From Halostagnicola larsenii XH-48 (GTDB taxonomy: Archaea > Halobacteriota > Halobacteria > Halobacteriales > Natrialbaceae), in assembly GCF_000517625.1 (NCBI RefSeq), contig NZ_CP007055.1:62001-126000 (forward strand): a stretch of 64,000 bases of DNA. The letters are read 5' to 3'. Shown here piece after piece: positions 26,325-36,962 of this stretch. A model generated the notes under the pieces. That model saw nothing but the letters and a program-made list of their open reading frames with translations. It did no database searches and had not been told where the DNA came from. The position numbers and the translations under genes are program-made. Each line of letters begins with the position of its first letter. Position 1 is the first letter of the stretch.

Positions 26325-26406
26325 ATTGTGAAAAGCGCCCGAGGCGGGATTTGAACCACAGTCGTTTCGCTCACTGGTTCAAACCCTTCATGCCGCTTTT
26401 CACAAT
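26325..26406. repeat. Palindromic element containing the 3' end of tRNA-Asp (copy 1)
   Basis: Positions 26336-26357 are identical to the 3' 22 bases of the tRNA-Asp genes, as read on the minus strand. An inverted partial copy follows (TGGTTCAAACCC at 26375-26386), and the whole is bordered by perfect 12-base arms ATTGTGAAAAGC (26325-26336) and GCTTTTCACAAT (26395-26406). It resembles an integration scar or a small palindromic mobile unit rather than a functional tRNA. Confidence 0.65.
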
Positions 26407-26461
26407 GTAGGTGTTCGCAACACAGCAAGCTGGTTGCTCACGAGTTTGAATTGTGAGAAAG

Positions 26462-26534
26462 CGCCCGAGGCGGGATTTGAACCCGCGTCACAACCGTGAC
26501 AGGGTTGTATGATGGGCCACTACACCACCCGGGC
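26462..26534 (-). tRNA. tRNA-Asp (anticodon GTC), copy 1
   Basis: This 73-nt gene has a 7-bp acceptor stem (GCCCGGG with CTCGGGC), anticodon stem CAACC/GGTTG with loop CTGTCAC giving anticodon GTC, and a T loop TTCAAAT. The discriminator is G and CCA is not encoded. It is identical to copy 2 over its whole length, plus ten bases of upstream flank. Confidence 0.97.
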
Positions 26535-26803
26535 ACCCTGCATCAGTTCGTTTCCCGGTGACGGTATTAAGGCTTTCCAATCGATGGCTGCGTGGGAACC
26601 CGAACCGGGGAGACCACTCGAGCGGATAGCAGGATTTTGCGACGGCCATCGATCGCCGCTATGTTCGAATTGTGTACGGGCTGTCTTGGATCGATTGTGT
26701 CTCGAACTCGTTGTAGACTTCGTGCACGTGGGTCGTTCGATTCTCGGGAACTTCCTCGAGTCGGGATGTATACCCGAACTCGTGACGTAGCGTCAGTAGA
26801 AAG

Positions 26804-26873
26804 CGCCCGAGGCGGGATTTGAACCACGGTCGCTTCGCTCACTCTGTTCGCTTCACTCCCTGATTCAAATCCC
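26804..26873. repeat. Palindromic tRNA-Asp 3' fragment (copy 2)
   Basis: Positions 26804-26825 repeat the last 22 bases of tRNA-Asp. GGGATTTGAA (26814-26823) is mirrored by TTCAAATCCC (26864-26873), with a TCGCTTCGCTCACT-like spacer. It is built like copy 1 and precedes the second intact tRNA-Asp at the same kind of distance. Confidence 0.6.
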
Positions 26874-26880
26874 TGTTTGG

Positions 26881-26946
26881 GTTTTCCGCCGTTCAGTCTT
26901 CGCTCGTCGCAACCGCTCCTCGCTCAGAAATTGAACGGCGGAAAAC
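26881..26946. repeat. 15-bp inverted repeat abutting tRNA-Asp copy 2
   Basis: GTTTTCCGCCGTTCA (26881-26895) is the exact reverse complement of 26932-26946. The second arm ends on the tRNA discriminator base. It may end the tRNA transcript or belong to the palindromic element. Confidence 0.55.
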
Positions 26947-27018
26947 GCCCGAGGCGGGATTTGAACCCGCGTCACAACCGTGACAGGGTTGTATGATGGG
27001 CCACTACACCACCCGGGC
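26946..27018 (-). tRNA. tRNA-Asp (anticodon GTC), copy 2
   Basis: This 73-nt gene is identical in sequence to copy 1, with anticodon GTC in loop CTGTCAC. The upstream flank (ACCCTGCATC on the plus strand) is also shared, while further flanks differ, so the duplication is recent and compact. Confidence 0.97.
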
Positions 27019-27240
27019 ACCCTGCATCCATCCATTTCGTGGTGGCACTCTTAAGGATTCTCACTCGAGCGTCGTGTGGTACTTCTCACCGGGGAAAGCT
27101 CTCGCCGGCTAAACATAACTCGTGTATTACACTTCCCATAAGGGATTTAACTGATAACGGGGTATTTTACAATGTGAACGGATGCTCCGGTCAGGTTGGG
27201 CCGGCCGGATAGCGCTACGCTTGCGTCCGACTTAGAAACG

Positions 27241-27246
27241 CTTAAC
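27241..27246 (+). promoter_or_regulatory. Candidate promoter of the RNA polymerase operon
   Basis: CTTAAC preceded by GAAACG has a BRE/TATA look and lies 76 bases before rpoH, leaving a leader of roughly 45-50 nt. The ~220 bases further upstream (27019-27240) hold A+T-rich stretches and a GGGCCGGCCGG segment but no gene that I can see. Confidence 0.4.
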
Positions 27247-27316
27247 TTCCTCCCGCCGATACGTTACTGTAGTATCTCGTGACAGCAGCTTCTCTCCCCA
27301 TAGCCCAGCACAACCC

Positions 27317-27544
27317 ATGGTAGACGTAAGCCAACACGAACTCGTTCCAGAGCACACCGTCCTCGAGGATGAGGTCCTCGACGAGGTGCTCGACGAGTAC
27401 GACATCGACCGCACAGACTTACCGAAAATCAAACGCAACGATCCTGCACTGCCCGACGAGGCCGAGATCGGAGACGTAATCAAGATCGTTCGGGACTCTC
27501 GGACGACCGACCAGGCGGTAATTTACCGACTCGTGGTGGAATAA
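27317..27544 (+). CDS. rpoH: RNA polymerase subunit H
   Basis: This 75-residue subunit, an Rpb5 C-terminal-domain homologue, contains [19 protein letters not shown] and [11 protein letters not shown], and ends AVIYRLVVE. It sits at the jaw of archaeal RNA polymerase. It is the first gene of the polymerase operon, and its stop is immediately followed by rpoB''. Confidence 0.97.
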   Translation: MVDVSQHELVPEHTVLEDEVLDEVLDEYDIDRTDLPKIKRNDPALPDEAEIGDVIKIVRDSRTTDQAVIYRLVVE

Positions 27545-29125
27545 ATGGCAACAGAACTTAACAGATCCAAACGACGGGACATTTCGCGCGAATATTTTTC
27601 GAAGGAACGGCTCGCAGAACACCACTACCGTTCGTTCAACTCCTTTCTCAACCGGGGGATGCAACGCGTCGTCGACGAGAAGGAGACGATCGATACGGAC
27701 ATCGGCGACAAGGAAGGCGAAGAACCGGTTCACGTCGAACTCGGTGATGTCCGCGTCGTCACGCCACGCGTTCGAGAAGCAGACGGTTCCGAGGAGCTGT
27801 TGTACCCGCAGGAGGCTCGACTCCGGAACATCACCTACTCCGCACCGGTCTTCATGGAGATGTCCATCGTCAAGGGCGAAGAGGGCGACCAGCGGGTCGT
27901 CGACTCCACGGAGACGAAGATCGGTCGAATGCCGGTCATGGTCGGCTCCGATAAGTGTAACATCGCGGGCTTTTCGGACCAGGAACTGATCGACATCGGT
28001 GAAGACCCCGCCGACCCTGGCGGCTACTTCATCGTCAACGGTTCCGAGCGCGTGCTCATGACCAGCGAGGACCTCGCACCGAACAAGATCCTCGCGGAGT
28101 ACGACACCAAGTACGGCGACGAGATTCAGGTCGCCAAGACGTTCTCCCAGCGCCGTGGCTACCGCGCGCTCGTGCTGTGTGAACGCACTCGAGACGGCTT
28201 GCTCGAGGTCTCGTTCCCGTCCGTTTCGGGCTCGATCAACTTCGTCACGCTCGTTCGCGCGCTCGGACTCGAGTCAGACGAAGAGATCGTCCACAAGGTC
28301 TCGAACGACCCCGAGGTCGTCAAGTACATGCTCGAGAACCTGGAGGAAGCGGAGGTCCAGACCGAAGAGCAGGCGATCGAAGAACTCGGAAAACGCGTCG
28401 CCTCCGGCCAGGGCAAGAACTACCAGCTCAAACGGGCCAACTACGTCATCGACCGATACCTGCTCCCGCACCTCCACGAGGACGGCGTCGAGGAGGAGGA
28501 CGTGCGAATCAACAAGGCACACTACCTCTGTCGGATGGCCGAGGCGTGTTTCGAACTCGCGCTCGACCGACGCGAATCCGACGACAAGGACCACTACGCG
28601 AACAAGCGCCTGAAGGTCAGCGGCGACCTGATGAAAGACCTGTTCCGGACGGCACTCAACAAGCTGGCCCGGGACGTGAAGTACCAGCTCGAGCGAGCTA
28701 ACATGCGAAATCGTCAGCTGTCGGTCAACACCGTCGTTCGATCGGACGTGCTTACGGAACGACTCGAGCACCCGATCGCGACGGGTAACTGGGTCGGCGG
28801 CCGGTCGGGCGTCTCTCAGCTAGTCGATCGGACCGACTTCATGGGAGTTCTTTCCCACCTTCGCCGCCTGCGTTCGCCGCTCTCTCGCTCACAGCCACAC
28901 TTCGAGGCGCGGGACTTACACGCGACCCAGTGGGGTCGCATCTGCCCCTCGGAGACGCCCGAGGGACCGAACTGCGGGCTCGTAAAGAACTTCGCACAGG
29001 CGATGGAACTCTCCCAGAACGTCGACGACGAGCAGGAACTCAAACGCGAACTGGCGTCGATGGGGGTAGAGGGCATTCCTGGCATCGAAGGTATCGAACG
29101 AACGACATCGCCGGCAGACGACTAA
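27545..29125 (+). CDS. rpoB2: RNA polymerase subunit B'' (N-terminal half of the beta-like subunit)
   Basis: This is a 526-residue subunit. In Euryarchaeota the large Rpb2-like subunit is split; this is the B'' part, ending in PSETPEGPNCGLVKNFAQAMEL. NGSERVLMTSEDLAPN and FPSVSGSINF are family motifs. It starts directly after the rpoH stop and lies 6 bases before rpoB', so the subunits are made in step. Confidence 0.97.
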   Translation: MATELNRSKRRDISREYFSKERLAEHHYRSFNSFLNRGMQRVVDEKETIDTDIGDKEGEEPVHVELGDVRVVTPRVREADGSEELLYPQEARLRNITYSAPVFMEMSIVKGEEGDQRVVDSTETKIGRMPVMVGSDKCNIAGFSDQELIDIGEDPADPGGYFIVNGSERVLMTSEDLAPNKILAEYDTKYGDEIQVAKTFSQRRGYRALVLCERTRDGLLEVSFPSVSGSINFVTLVRALGLESDEEIVHKVSNDPEVVKYMLENLEEAEVQTEEQAIEELGKRVASGQGKNYQLKRANYVIDRYLLPHLHEDGVEEEDVRINKAHYLCRMAEACFELALDRRESDDKDHYANKRLKVSGDLMKDLFRTALNKLARDVKYQLERANMRNRQLSVNTVVRSDVLTERLEHPIATGNWVGGRSGVSQLVDRTDFMGVLSHLRRLRSPLSRSQPHFEARDLHATQWGRICPSETPEGPNCGLVKNFAQAMELSQNVDDEQELKRELASMGVEGIPGIEGIERTTSPADD

Positions 29126-29131
29126 TCACTA

Positions 29132-30961
29132 ATGAGTAGCCAACAACGAGAAGCCAAGGTGTACGTGAACGGATCGCTGGTGGGGACCCACGACGATCCG
29201 CACGAACTTGCCGAACAGATCCGCGAAGCACGACGTCTCGGCGACGTCTCGGAGATGGTCAACGTCTCCGTCAAAGATCGCACGCGCGAAGTAATCATCA
29301 ACGCCGACGCCGGACGAGCGCGACGACCGCTGCTGGTCGTCGAGGACGGTGAACCGCGAATCACCGACGAGGAGATCGAAGCGCTCCGCAACGACGAACT
29401 CGAGTTCGAGGACCTCGTCGCCCACGGCTACATCGAGTTCATCGACGCCGAGGAGGAAGAGGACATCTACGTTGCGGTCGACGAGGACGATCTCAACGAA
29501 CGCCACACGCACCTCGAGATCGACCCGCAACTGATCTTCGGGATCGGTGCAGGGATGATTCCGTACCCGGAACACAACGCCTCTCCGCGTATTACGATGG
29601 GTGCGGGGATGGTCAAGCAGTCGCTGGGGCTGCCGTCGGCGAACTACCGAATTCGCCCGGACACGCGCCAGCACCTGCTGCACTACCCGCAGCTTTCGAT
29701 GGTCAAGACCCAGACGACCGAGCAGATCGGCTTCGACGACCGACCCGCCGCACAGAACTTCGTCGTCGCCGTGATGAGTTACGAGGGGTTCAACATCGAG
29801 GACGCGCTGGTCATGAACAAAGCCAGCGTCGAGCGCGCGCTCGCTCGCTCGCATTTCTTCCGGACCTACGAGGGCGAGGAACGACGCTATCCCGGCGGAC
29901 AGGAGGATCGATTCGAGATTCCTTCCCAGGATGTCCGCGGTGCTCGCGGCGAGGAAGCCTACACGCACTTAGACGAGGACGGACTGGTCAACCCCGAAAC
30001 GGACGTCGACGAAAACAGCGTCCTGCTCGGGAAGACGAGTCCGCCGCGCTTCCTCGAGGAGCCGGACGACATGGGCGGTCTCTCGCCACAGAAACGCCGT
30101 GAGACCAGTGTTACGATGCGCTCGGGAGAGAGCGGCGTCGTCGACACGGTCACGCTGATGGAAGGCGAGGACGGTTCGAAGCTCTCGAAGGTCTCCGTGC
30201 GCGACGAGCGGATCCCCGAACTCGGGGACAAGTTCGCCAGCCGACACGGCCAGAAGGGTGTCGTCGGCCACCTCGCACCGCAGGAGGACATGCCCTTTAC
30301 CGAGGCGGGCGTCGTTCCCGACCTCGTGATTAATCCGCACGCACTGCCCTCGCGGATGACCGTCGGGCACATCCTCGAGATGATCGGCGGCAAACTCGGC
30401 GCGATGGAAGGGCGTCGCGTCGACGGGACGCCGTTCCTCGGCGAGGACGAAGACGAACTTCGGGGCGGTCTCGAAGAGTCCGGCTTCGAATCGTCGGGCA
30501 AGGAGACGATGTATTCGGGCGTCACGGGAGAGAAAATCGAGGCCGAGATTTTCGTCGGAATCATCTTCTACCAGAAGCTCTACCACATGGTCTCGAACAA
30601 GCTGCACGCTCGCTCTCGCGGGCCGGTGCAGGTTCTCACCCGCCAGCCGACCGAGGGTCGCGCCCGCGAAGGCGGACTCCGTATTGGAGAGATGGAGCGG
30701 GACGTTTTCATCGGCCACGGCGCGGCCATGACGCTCAAAGAGCGGCTCCTCGACGAGTCCGACCGCGAGTTCATCAACGTCTGCGGACAGTGTGGAATGA
30801 GCGCAGTCGAGAACGTCGAGCAGCGTCGGGTCTATTGCCCGAACTGCGACGAGGAGACCGACATCCACGAAATCGAGATGAGCTACGCGTTCAAGCTCCT
30901 CTTAGACGAGATGAAGGCGCTGGGTATCGCACCACGACTGGAACTAGTAGACGCCGTCTAA
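29132..30961 (+). CDS. rpoB1: RNA polymerase subunit B' (C-terminal half of the beta-like subunit)
   Basis: This 609-residue subunit completes the Rpb2-like chain. [33 protein letters not shown] and [12 protein letters not shown] lie around the active centre. The C-terminal zinc site is visible in [10 protein letters not shown] and [11 protein letters not shown]. It is 3 bases from rpoA'. Confidence 0.97.
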   Translation: MSSQQREAKVYVNGSLVGTHDDPHELAEQIREARRLGDVSEMVNVSVKDRTREVIINADAGRARRPLLVVEDGEPRITDEEIEALRNDELEFEDLVAHGYIEFIDAEEEEDIYVAVDEDDLNERHTHLEIDPQLIFGIGAGMIPYPEHNASPRITMGAGMVKQSLGLPSANYRIRPDTRQHLLHYPQLSMVKTQTTEQIGFDDRPAAQNFVVAVMSYEGFNIEDALVMNKASVERALARSHFFRTYEGEERRYPGGQEDRFEIPSQDVRGARGEEAYTHLDEDGLVNPETDVDENSVLLGKTSPPRFLEEPDDMGGLSPQKRRETSVTMRSGESGVVDTVTLMEGEDGSKLSKVSVRDERIPELGDKFASRHGQKGVVGHLAPQEDMPFTEAGVVPDLVINPHALPSRMTVGHILEMIGGKLGAMEGRRVDGTPFLGEDEDELRGGLEESGFESSGKETMYSGVTGEKIEAEIFVGIIFYQKLYHMVSNKLHARSRGPVQVLTRQPTEGRAREGGLRIGEMERDVFIGHGAAMTLKERLLDESDREFINVCGQCGMSAVENVEQRRVYCPNCDEETDIHEIEMSYAFKLLLDEMKALGIAPRLELVDAV

Positions 30962-30964
30962 CCC

Positions 30965-33928
30965 ATGCAAAACAGCACACCAAAAGACATCGGATCGATA
31001 AACTTCGGGCTCATGGAGCCCGAGGAGTATCGGGAGATGAGCGCGACGAAGATCATCACCGCCGACACGTACGACGACGACGGGTTCCCCATCGACATGG
31101 GGCTGATGGACCCGCGACTGGGCGTCATCGACCCCGGTCTCGAGTGCAAGACCTGCGGGAAACACTCCGGATCGTGTAACGGCCACTTCGGACATATCGA
31201 ACTGGCAGCGCCGGTCATCCACGTCGGCTTTACCAAACTCATTCGACGGCTCCTTCGCGGGACCTGTCGGGAGTGTTCGAAGCTCCTGTTGACCGAGGAC
31301 GAACGCGACGAGTTCCGCGACGATATCACGGAGTCGCGAAAACTCGGACGGGACTTAAACGACGTCACCAAGGCAGCGATTCGTCAGGCGCGAAAGAAGG
31401 ATCGCTGTCCCCACTGTGGCGAAATCCAGTACGACATCGACCACGAGAAGCCGACGACCTACTACGAGGTCCAGCAGGTTCTCACCAGCGAGTTCTCCCA
31501 GCGGATCGCGGGAGCGATGCAGGGCGACGAAGAGGAAGGCATCGAGCGAACGACGCCCGACGAACTCGCCGAGAAGACCGACATCGAAATCACTCGAGTC
31601 AACGAAATCCTTTCGGGGTCGTTCCGCCCGCGCGAGAGCCAGCGCAAGGCCATCGAGAAGGCCCTGGACATTGACCTCACCGAGGAGGATACGAACAAAC
31701 TGATGCCGAGCGACATCCGGGACTGGTTCGAGAACATTCCCGACGAGGATATTCAGGTACTAGGAATCGACGCCGACCGCTCCCGACCGGAGTGGATGAT
31801 CCTCACCGTGTTGCCGGTTCCGCCCGTGACGGCGCGACCGTCGATTACGCTGGATAACGGTCAGCGGAGCGAGGACGACCTCACGCACAAGCTCGTGGAC
31901 ATCATCCGGATCAACCAGCGATTCATGGAGAATCGCGAGGCCGGCGCGCCACAGCTGATCATCGAGGACCTCTGGGAACTGCTCCAGTACCACGTCACGA
32001 CGTTCATGGACAACGAGATTTCGGGAACGCCGCCGGCTCGTCACCGATCGGGTCGCCCGCTCAAGACACTCAGCCAGCGGCTGAAAGGCAAGGAGGGTCG
32101 ATTCCGCGGCTCGCTCTCGGGCAAGCGCGTGAACTTCTCCGCCCGAACCGTTATCTCGCCCGACCCGACCCTCTCGCTCAACGAGGTCGGCGTTCCGGAT
32201 CGGGTTGCCTCGGAGATGACCCAGACGATGCTCGTCACCGAGCGAAACGTCGAAGAGGCCAGACGGTACGTCGCGAACGGACCGAACACGCACCCCGGTG
32301 CGAACTACGTTCGTCGCCCCGACGGTCGCCGCCTCAAGGTCACGGAGAAAAACTGTGAGGCACTCGCTGGAATGACCGAAGAGTCCGATGCGGAAGGCAT
32401 CCAGACGGTCGGCCCGGGCTGGGAGGTCAACCGGCACCTCATCGACGGCGACATCATCATCTTCAACCGGCAGCCGTCGCTGCACCGGATGTCGATCATG
32501 GCCCACGAGGTCGTGGTCATGCCGTACAAGACGTTCCGTCTCAACACCGTCGTCTGTCCGCCGTACAACGCCGACTTCGACGGCGACGAGATGAACATGC
32601 ACGCGCTGCAAAACGAGGAGGCTCGAGCGGAGGCCCGGGTCCTCATGCGCGTGCAAGAACAGATCCTCTCGCCGCGCTTCGGTGAGAACATCATCGGCGC
32701 GATCCAGGACCACATCTCGGGAACGTACCTGCTCACCCACGACAATCCACGGTTCAACGAGACGCAGGCGCTCGACTTGCTCCGTGCGACGCGGATCGAC
32801 GAACTGCCCGAACCCAGCGGCATCGACGACGAGGGAGAGCCGTTCTGGACCGGACGCGACGTCTTCTCCGAACTGCTCCCGGACGATCTCGATCTCGAGT
32901 TCATCGGAACGATCGGCGAGGACGTGATCATCGAGGACGGACAGCTCGTTGAGGGCACCATCGCCGAAGACGAGGTCGGCGAGTTCGGCGGCGAGATCGT
33001 CGATACGATCACGAAGCAGTACGGAAACACCCGCTCTCGCGTCTTCATCAACGAAATTTCGACGCTGGCGATGCGTGCGATCATGCACTTCGGGTTCTCG
33101 ATCGGGATCGACGACGAGACCATCCCCTCGGAGGCTCAAGACCGCATTGACGAGACGATTCTCGATGCGAACGACCGCGTCGAGGAACTCATCGACGCTT
33201 ACGACGCGGGCGAACTCGAGAGCCTGCCCGGCCGGACGATCGACGAGACCCTCGAGATGAAGATCATGCAGACGCTCTCGCGGGCGCGTGACAACGCGGG
33301 TAACATCGCGGAGGAACACTTTAACGAGGATAACCCCGCGGTCGTCATGGCCGAATCCGGAGCGCGTGGCTCGATGCTTAACCTGACCCAGATGGCCGGC
33401 TGTGTCGGTCAGCAGGCAGTTCGGGGAGAGCGTATCAACCGCGGCTACGAAGACCGGACCCTCTCGCACTACGAACCGAACGACCTCTCCGCGGAGGCCC
33501 ACGGGTTCGTCGAAAACTCTTACACGAGCGGACTGACTCCGCGGGAGTTCTTCTTCCACGCGATGGGTGGCCGCGAGGGGCTGGTCGATACGGCAGTCCG
33601 GACCTCGAAGTCCGGATACCTCCAGCGCCGATTGATCAACGCCCTCTCGGAACTCGAGACCCAGTACGACGGAACCGTTCGCGACACGAGCGATACGATC
33701 GTCCAGTTCGAGTTCGGCGAGGACGGCACTTCGCCGGTCAAGGTCGGCTCCGACGAGGAACACGTTGTGGACGTCGAAGGGATCGCCGATCGCATCGTTG
33801 AAGCCGAGTTCGAGGACGACGCCGAGAAGGCGGCGTTCATCGGGCCGAAGCAGGAGACGACGAACCTCTCCGAGCACGCGGACAGTCGTCGACTGCCCGA
33901 CGGCGCGGAGGTGAGCTCCGATGACTGA
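30965..33928 (+). CDS. rpoA1: RNA polymerase subunit A' (N-terminal part of the beta'-like subunit)
   Basis: This is a 987-residue subunit. The catalytic Mg-binding loop is [15 protein letters not shown]. Zinc sites are visible in [17 protein letters not shown] and [24 protein letters not shown] and [15 protein letters not shown] (bridge helix/trigger-loop area) are conserved. The downstream subunit starts 8 bases before this stop. No intein is present. Confidence 0.97.
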   Translation: MQNSTPKDIGSINFGLMEPEEYREMSATKIITADTYDDDGFPIDMGLMDPRLGVIDPGLECKTCGKHSGSCNGHFGHIELAAPVIHVGFTKLIRRLLRGTCRECSKLLLTEDERDEFRDDITESRKLGRDLNDVTKAAIRQARKKDRCPHCGEIQYDIDHEKPTTYYEVQQVLTSEFSQRIAGAMQGDEEEGIERTTPDELAEKTDIEITRVNEILSGSFRPRESQRKAIEKALDIDLTEEDTNKLMPSDIRDWFENIPDEDIQVLGIDADRSRPEWMILTVLPVPPVTARPSITLDNGQRSEDDLTHKLVDIIRINQRFMENREAGAPQLIIEDLWELLQYHVTTFMDNEISGTPPARHRSGRPLKTLSQRLKGKEGRFRGSLSGKRVNFSARTVISPDPTLSLNEVGVPDRVASEMTQTMLVTERNVEEARRYVANGPNTHPGANYVRRPDGRRLKVTEKNCEALAGMTEESDAEGIQTVGPGWEVNRHLIDGDIIIFNRQPSLHRMSIMAHEVVVMPYKTFRLNTVVCPPYNADFDGDEMNMHALQNEEARAEARVLMRVQEQILSPRFGENIIGAIQDHISGTYLLTHDNPRFNETQALDLLRATRIDELPEPSGIDDEGEPFWTGRDVFSELLPDDLDLEFIGTIGEDVIIEDGQLVEGTIAEDEVGEFGGEIVDTITKQYGNTRSRVFINEISTLAMRAIMHFGFSIGIDDETIPSEAQDRIDETILDANDRVEELIDAYDAGELESLPGRTIDETLEMKIMQTLSRARDNAGNIAEEHFNEDNPAVVMAESGARGSMLNLTQMAGCVGQQAVRGERINRGYEDRTLSHYEPNDLSAEAHGFVENSYTSGLTPREFFFHAMGGREGLVDTAVRTSKSGYLQRRLINALSELETQYDGTVRDTSDTIVQFEFGEDGTSPVKVGSDEEHVVDVEGIADRIVEAEFEDDAEKAAFIGPKQETTNLSEHADSRRLPDGAEVSSDD

Positions 33929-35114
33929 GATCACCTACGACGTGAGCGAGGATACGATCGTGCTCGTCGAGGATTCGGACCTACCGCGACGGCTCAAAGA
34001 CAACGTCTACGAGACGATCGAGGCTCGAGACGCGCTCACGAACGAGCAGATCAACGACATCGTCACAGCAGTCGAGAACAAGTACGTCGATACGCGAGTC
34101 GATCCGCTCGACCCCGTCGGTACGGTCTCCGCACAATCGATCGGCGAACCCGGAACGCAGCTAACGATGAACACGTTCCACTACGCCGGTGTCGCAGAGA
34201 TCGACGTGACCCAGGGCCTGCCACGGCTCATCGAACTGGTCGACGCCCGGAAGACGCCGGATACGCCGATGATGACGGTGTACCTCGAGGACGAGTACGC
34301 CACGGAGCGAGAGAAGGCCCACGAGGTCGTCTGGAAGCTCGAGGCGACGAAGATCCTCGCGCTCGGTGACGTATCGACGAACGTCGCGGATATGCGCGTC
34401 CAGATCTCGCTGAACAAGGATACCCTCGAAGAGCGGATGATCACGGCCGAAGAGGTCGCAGAGATCATCGAGGATAACCTCGGCGTGAAGACGGTTCAGC
34501 AGGGAACGACGATCGAATTCGGTCCCGAAGAGCCCTCTTACCGCGACCTCTTGCAGCTCGTCGAAGAGCTTCGAGACATTACGTTCAAAGGCATCGAAGA
34601 GGTTTCCCGCGTCGTCATCCGCCGCGAAGAACTCGACGACGGCAGCGAGGAGTTCATCCTCTACACCGAGGGATCGGCCTTCGGCGACGCGCTCGCGATC
34701 GAGGGCGTCGACGCATCGCGGACGAAGTGTAACAATATTCACGAGATTCACCGAAACCTCGGCATCGAGGCCGCTCGTGAGACGATCATCGAGGAGACGA
34801 ACAACACCCTGGCCGAGCAGGGTCTCGACGACGTGAACGTTCGCCACCTAATGCTCGTCGCCGACATGATGACCAACGAGGGAACGATCGAGTCGATCGG
34901 TCGGCACGGCATCTCCGGATCGAAAGATTCCGTCCTCGCTCGAGCGGCGTTCGAGGTTACGGTCAACCACCTCCTGAACGCGGCGATTCACGGCGAGATC
35001 GACAAACTTGACGGCGTCACGGAGAACGTCATCGTCGGCAAACCGATCAAGCTCGGCACCGGAGACGTCGACCTGCGGATGGGATCGACCGGGCCGAGTA
35101 GCCAGGCCGACTGA
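33921..35114 (+). CDS. rpoA2: RNA polymerase subunit A'' (C-terminal part of the beta'-like subunit)
   Basis: This 397-residue chain completes the Rpb1-like subunit. [20 protein letters not shown] is the conserved trigger-loop-proximal motif, and [19 protein letters not shown] is near the end. It overlaps rpoA' by 8 bases, and its TGA overlaps the nusA ATG, so translation is coupled along the operon. Confidence 0.97.
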   Translation: MTEITYDVSEDTIVLVEDSDLPRRLKDNVYETIEARDALTNEQINDIVTAVENKYVDTRVDPLDPVGTVSAQSIGEPGTQLTMNTFHYAGVAEIDVTQGLPRLIELVDARKTPDTPMMTVYLEDEYATEREKAHEVVWKLEATKILALGDVSTNVADMRVQISLNKDTLEERMITAEEVAEIIEDNLGVKTVQQGTTIEFGPEEPSYRDLLQLVEELRDITFKGIEEVSRVVIRREELDDGSEEFILYTEGSAFGDALAIEGVDASRTKCNNIHEIHRNLGIEAARETIIEETNNTLAEQGLDDVNVRHLMLVADMMTNEGTIESIGRHGISGSKDSVLARAAFEVTVNHLLNAAIHGEIDKLDGVTENVIVGKPIKLGTGDVDLRMGSTGPSSQAD

Positions 35115-35533
35115 TGGGCGTTACCCTCGAGGACGAGGCACGTCGGTACCTCGCGGTCTTCGAAGACGTGACGGGGACGACGGGGCAGGATTGTCTCGTC
35201 AACGATGACAAACTGCTGATCGTCGTCGAAAGCGGCGAGATGGGCGAGGCGATCGGCCCCGGCGGACAGAACGTTACGCAGTTCGAAGAGCGGGTCGACA
35301 AATCCGTTCGACTCGTCGAGGACGCAGACGATCCCGAGGCCTTCGTCGCGAACGCGCTGGCGCCCGCGTCGGTGTACAACGTGACCATCAGCCAAAACGA
35401 CGACCTCGTCGCCTACGTCGAGGTTGCAGACCAAGACCGCGGCGTCGCGATCGGGTCGAACGGCGAAACAATCGAACGGGCGCGGACGTTGGCGGCTCGT
35501 CACTTCGGGTTCGATGACGTACAACTACTGTGA
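35114..35533 (+). CDS. nusA: NusA-like transcription factor (KH domains only)
   Basis: This 139-residue archaeal NusA consists of two KH domains. Their RNA-binding loops are visible as EAIGPGGQNVTQFEER and GVAIGSNGETIERARTLA. It lacks the N-terminal polymerase-binding and S1 domains of bacterial NusA, as is normal for archaea. It overlaps the rpoA'' stop as TGATG and probably ends the first transcription unit; an AGCGGT/ACCGCT inverted repeat follows at about 35555-35586. Confidence 0.95.
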   Translation: MGVTLEDEARRYLAVFEDVTGTTGQDCLVNDDKLLIVVESGEMGEAIGPGGQNVTQFEERVDKSVRLVEDADDPEAFVANALAPASVYNVTISQNDDLVAYVEVADQDRGVAIGSNGETIERARTLAARHFGFDDVQLL

Positions 35534-35780
35534 CGATATCCGCGATTTTTCGCGAGCGGTTGTGCACTTTCCCACTGAGCGACCGCTACACACACTCGTT
35601 GCCAATTGATCGACGATCCGATCGCAACTCGTGATCGCACTGAATCGCTCGAGAGGGGACCGCCTGTACTTACAGACCGCGTGCTCTCCGTACAGTTCGA
35701 ACCCCGAAACGCGCTCAGAATCCTCGAGGGGGGTACGTCGAGCGTTCTCGCGGCGTAACGCCGACTCCAAAGGGGGATGC

Positions 35781-35785
35781 TTAAG
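35781..35785 (+). promoter_or_regulatory. TATA box of rpsL-rpsG
   Basis: TTAAG in GGATGCTTAAGTGCC lies 29 bases before the rpsL ATG, so this transcript is nearly leaderless and separate from the polymerase operon. Confidence 0.6.
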
Positions 35786-35809
35786 TGCCTCCGTCGGATA
35801 GCGACGTGC

Positions 35810-36238
35810 ATGGCAAACGGCAAATATGCCGCGCGCAAGCTCAAGAAGGACCGCCAGAATCAGCGGTGGTCCGACTCTGACTACGCGCGCCGCGCACGTG
35901 GACTTCGAGAGAAGTCCGACCCGCTCGAGGGTGCCCCGCAGGCTCGCGGGATCGTCCTCGAGAAGGTTGGTATCGAGGCGAAACAGCCCAACTCGGCGAT
36001 CCGAAAGTGCGTCCGGGTCCAACTCATCAAGAACGGCAAGCAGGTCACCGCGTTCTGTCCCGGTGACGGTGCAATCAGCTTCATCGATGAGCACGACGAA
36101 GTGACCATCGCCGGTATCGGTGGCGCGAAGGGTCGTGCGATGGGTGACCTCTCGGGTGTCAACTACAAGGTCGACAAGGTCAACGGCGTCGCCATGAAGG
36201 AACTCGTTCGCGGAAACGCGGAGAAACCGGTGCGATAA
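35810..36238 (+). CDS. rpsL: Small ribosomal subunit protein S12 (uS12)
   Basis: This 142-residue uS12 sits at the decoding centre. [20 protein letters not shown] and [17 protein letters not shown] are conserved. The start [16 protein letters not shown] is fixed by the TATA box 29 bases upstream. rpsG follows after 2 bases. Confidence 0.98.
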   Translation: MANGKYAARKLKKDRQNQRWSDSDYARRARGLREKSDPLEGAPQARGIVLEKVGIEAKQPNSAIRKCVRVQLIKNGKQVTAFCPGDGAISFIDEHDEVTIAGIGGAKGRAMGDLSGVNYKVDKVNGVAMKELVRGNAEKPVR

Positions 36239-36240
36239 TC

Positions 36241-36849
36241 ATGGCCGCAGAAGACCAACCAGATCCGGACGCCCCCGCCGGCGGTACCGATGTCTCGGCG
36301 CAACTGTTCGGCAAGTGGGACGTTACCGAGATCGAGTACGGCGACCCCTCGACGGAACGATACATCAACGCGACCCCGGTCGCTCACACCGCGGGCCGTC
36401 ACGCGAGCAAACAGTTCCAGAAGTCCCAGATCTCGATCGTCGAGCGCTTCATCAATCGGTTGATGCAGACCGAGGAGAACACGGGCAAGAAACAGCAGAC
36501 GCTGAATCTCGTTCGTGACGCCTTCGATATCGTCCACGAGCGCACCGAGGAGAATCCGGTGCAAGTGCTCGTCTCGGCCGTCGAAAACGCCGCGCCTCGA
36601 GAGGAGACCGTCCGCCTGAAATACGGTGGCATCTCCGTTCCGAAGGCGGTCGATGTCGCACCGCAGCGCCGTGTCGACCAGGCGCTGAAGTTCATCGCAG
36701 ACGGCGTTCAGAGCAACTCCTTCAAGACGCCGACGCCCGCTGAGGAGGCGATCGCGAGCCAACTCATCGGCGCTGCAGACTACGACGTCCAGACGTACGC
36801 GATCAGTCAGAAAGAAGAAAAAGAGCGCGTCGCGGCCGCCGCCCGCTAA
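36241..36849 (+). CDS. rpsG: Small ribosomal subunit protein S7 (uS7)
   Basis: This 202-residue uS7, an early 16S rRNA 3'-domain binder, carries an acidic N-terminal extension of ~25 residues typical of halophiles. HASKQFQKSQISIVERFINRL and the helical VSAVENAAPREETVRLKYGG are conserved. It is coupled to rpsL and followed by a T-rich terminator-like segment. Confidence 0.98.
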   Translation: MAAEDQPDPDAPAGGTDVSAQLFGKWDVTEIEYGDPSTERYINATPVAHTAGRHASKQFQKSQISIVERFINRLMQTEENTGKKQQTLNLVRDAFDIVHERTEENPVQVLVSAVENAAPREETVRLKYGGISVPKAVDVAPQRRVDQALKFIADGVQSNSFKTPTPAEEAIASQLIGAADYDVQTYAISQKEEKERVAAAAR

Positions 36850-36856
36850 CGCTCGG

Positions 36857-36875
36857 ATCGATCTTTTCGATTTTT
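36857..36875 (+). terminator. Putative terminator after rpsG
   Basis: ATCGA (36857-36861) and TCGAT (36867-36871) can pair and are followed by a T run to 36875. It lies 8 bases past the rpsG stop; archaeal termination depends mostly on the T run. Confidence 0.5.
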
Positions 36876-36962
36876 CACGTCACATAGCTGGCGCTCTCGA
36901 GTTAGCTCCGATCGATCTTCGCGAGCAAGTCGTCTCCGCGGATCGGTTGTGCAGACGTCGAA

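Noticed and set aside
26567-26842. Small ORFs between the two tRNA-Asp genes
   Set aside because: They cross tRNA fragments and palindromic repeats, and the translations are low quality.
27161-27240. Possible tRNA or ncRNA upstream of rpoH (GGGCCGGCC segment)
   Set aside because: No cloverleaf or second copy could be drawn. It is treated as leader or promoter DNA.
31760-33934. 724-codon minus-strand frame opposite rpoA'
   Set aside because: Long antisense frames arise in GC-rich genes from codon bias. The plus strand encodes a complete RNA polymerase subunit.
35555-35586. tRNA D-arm-like word (GTCGCTCAGTGG on the minus strand) after nusA
   Set aside because: No acceptor, anticodon or T arm accompanies it. 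Only an AGCGGT/ACCGCT inverted repeat is present.
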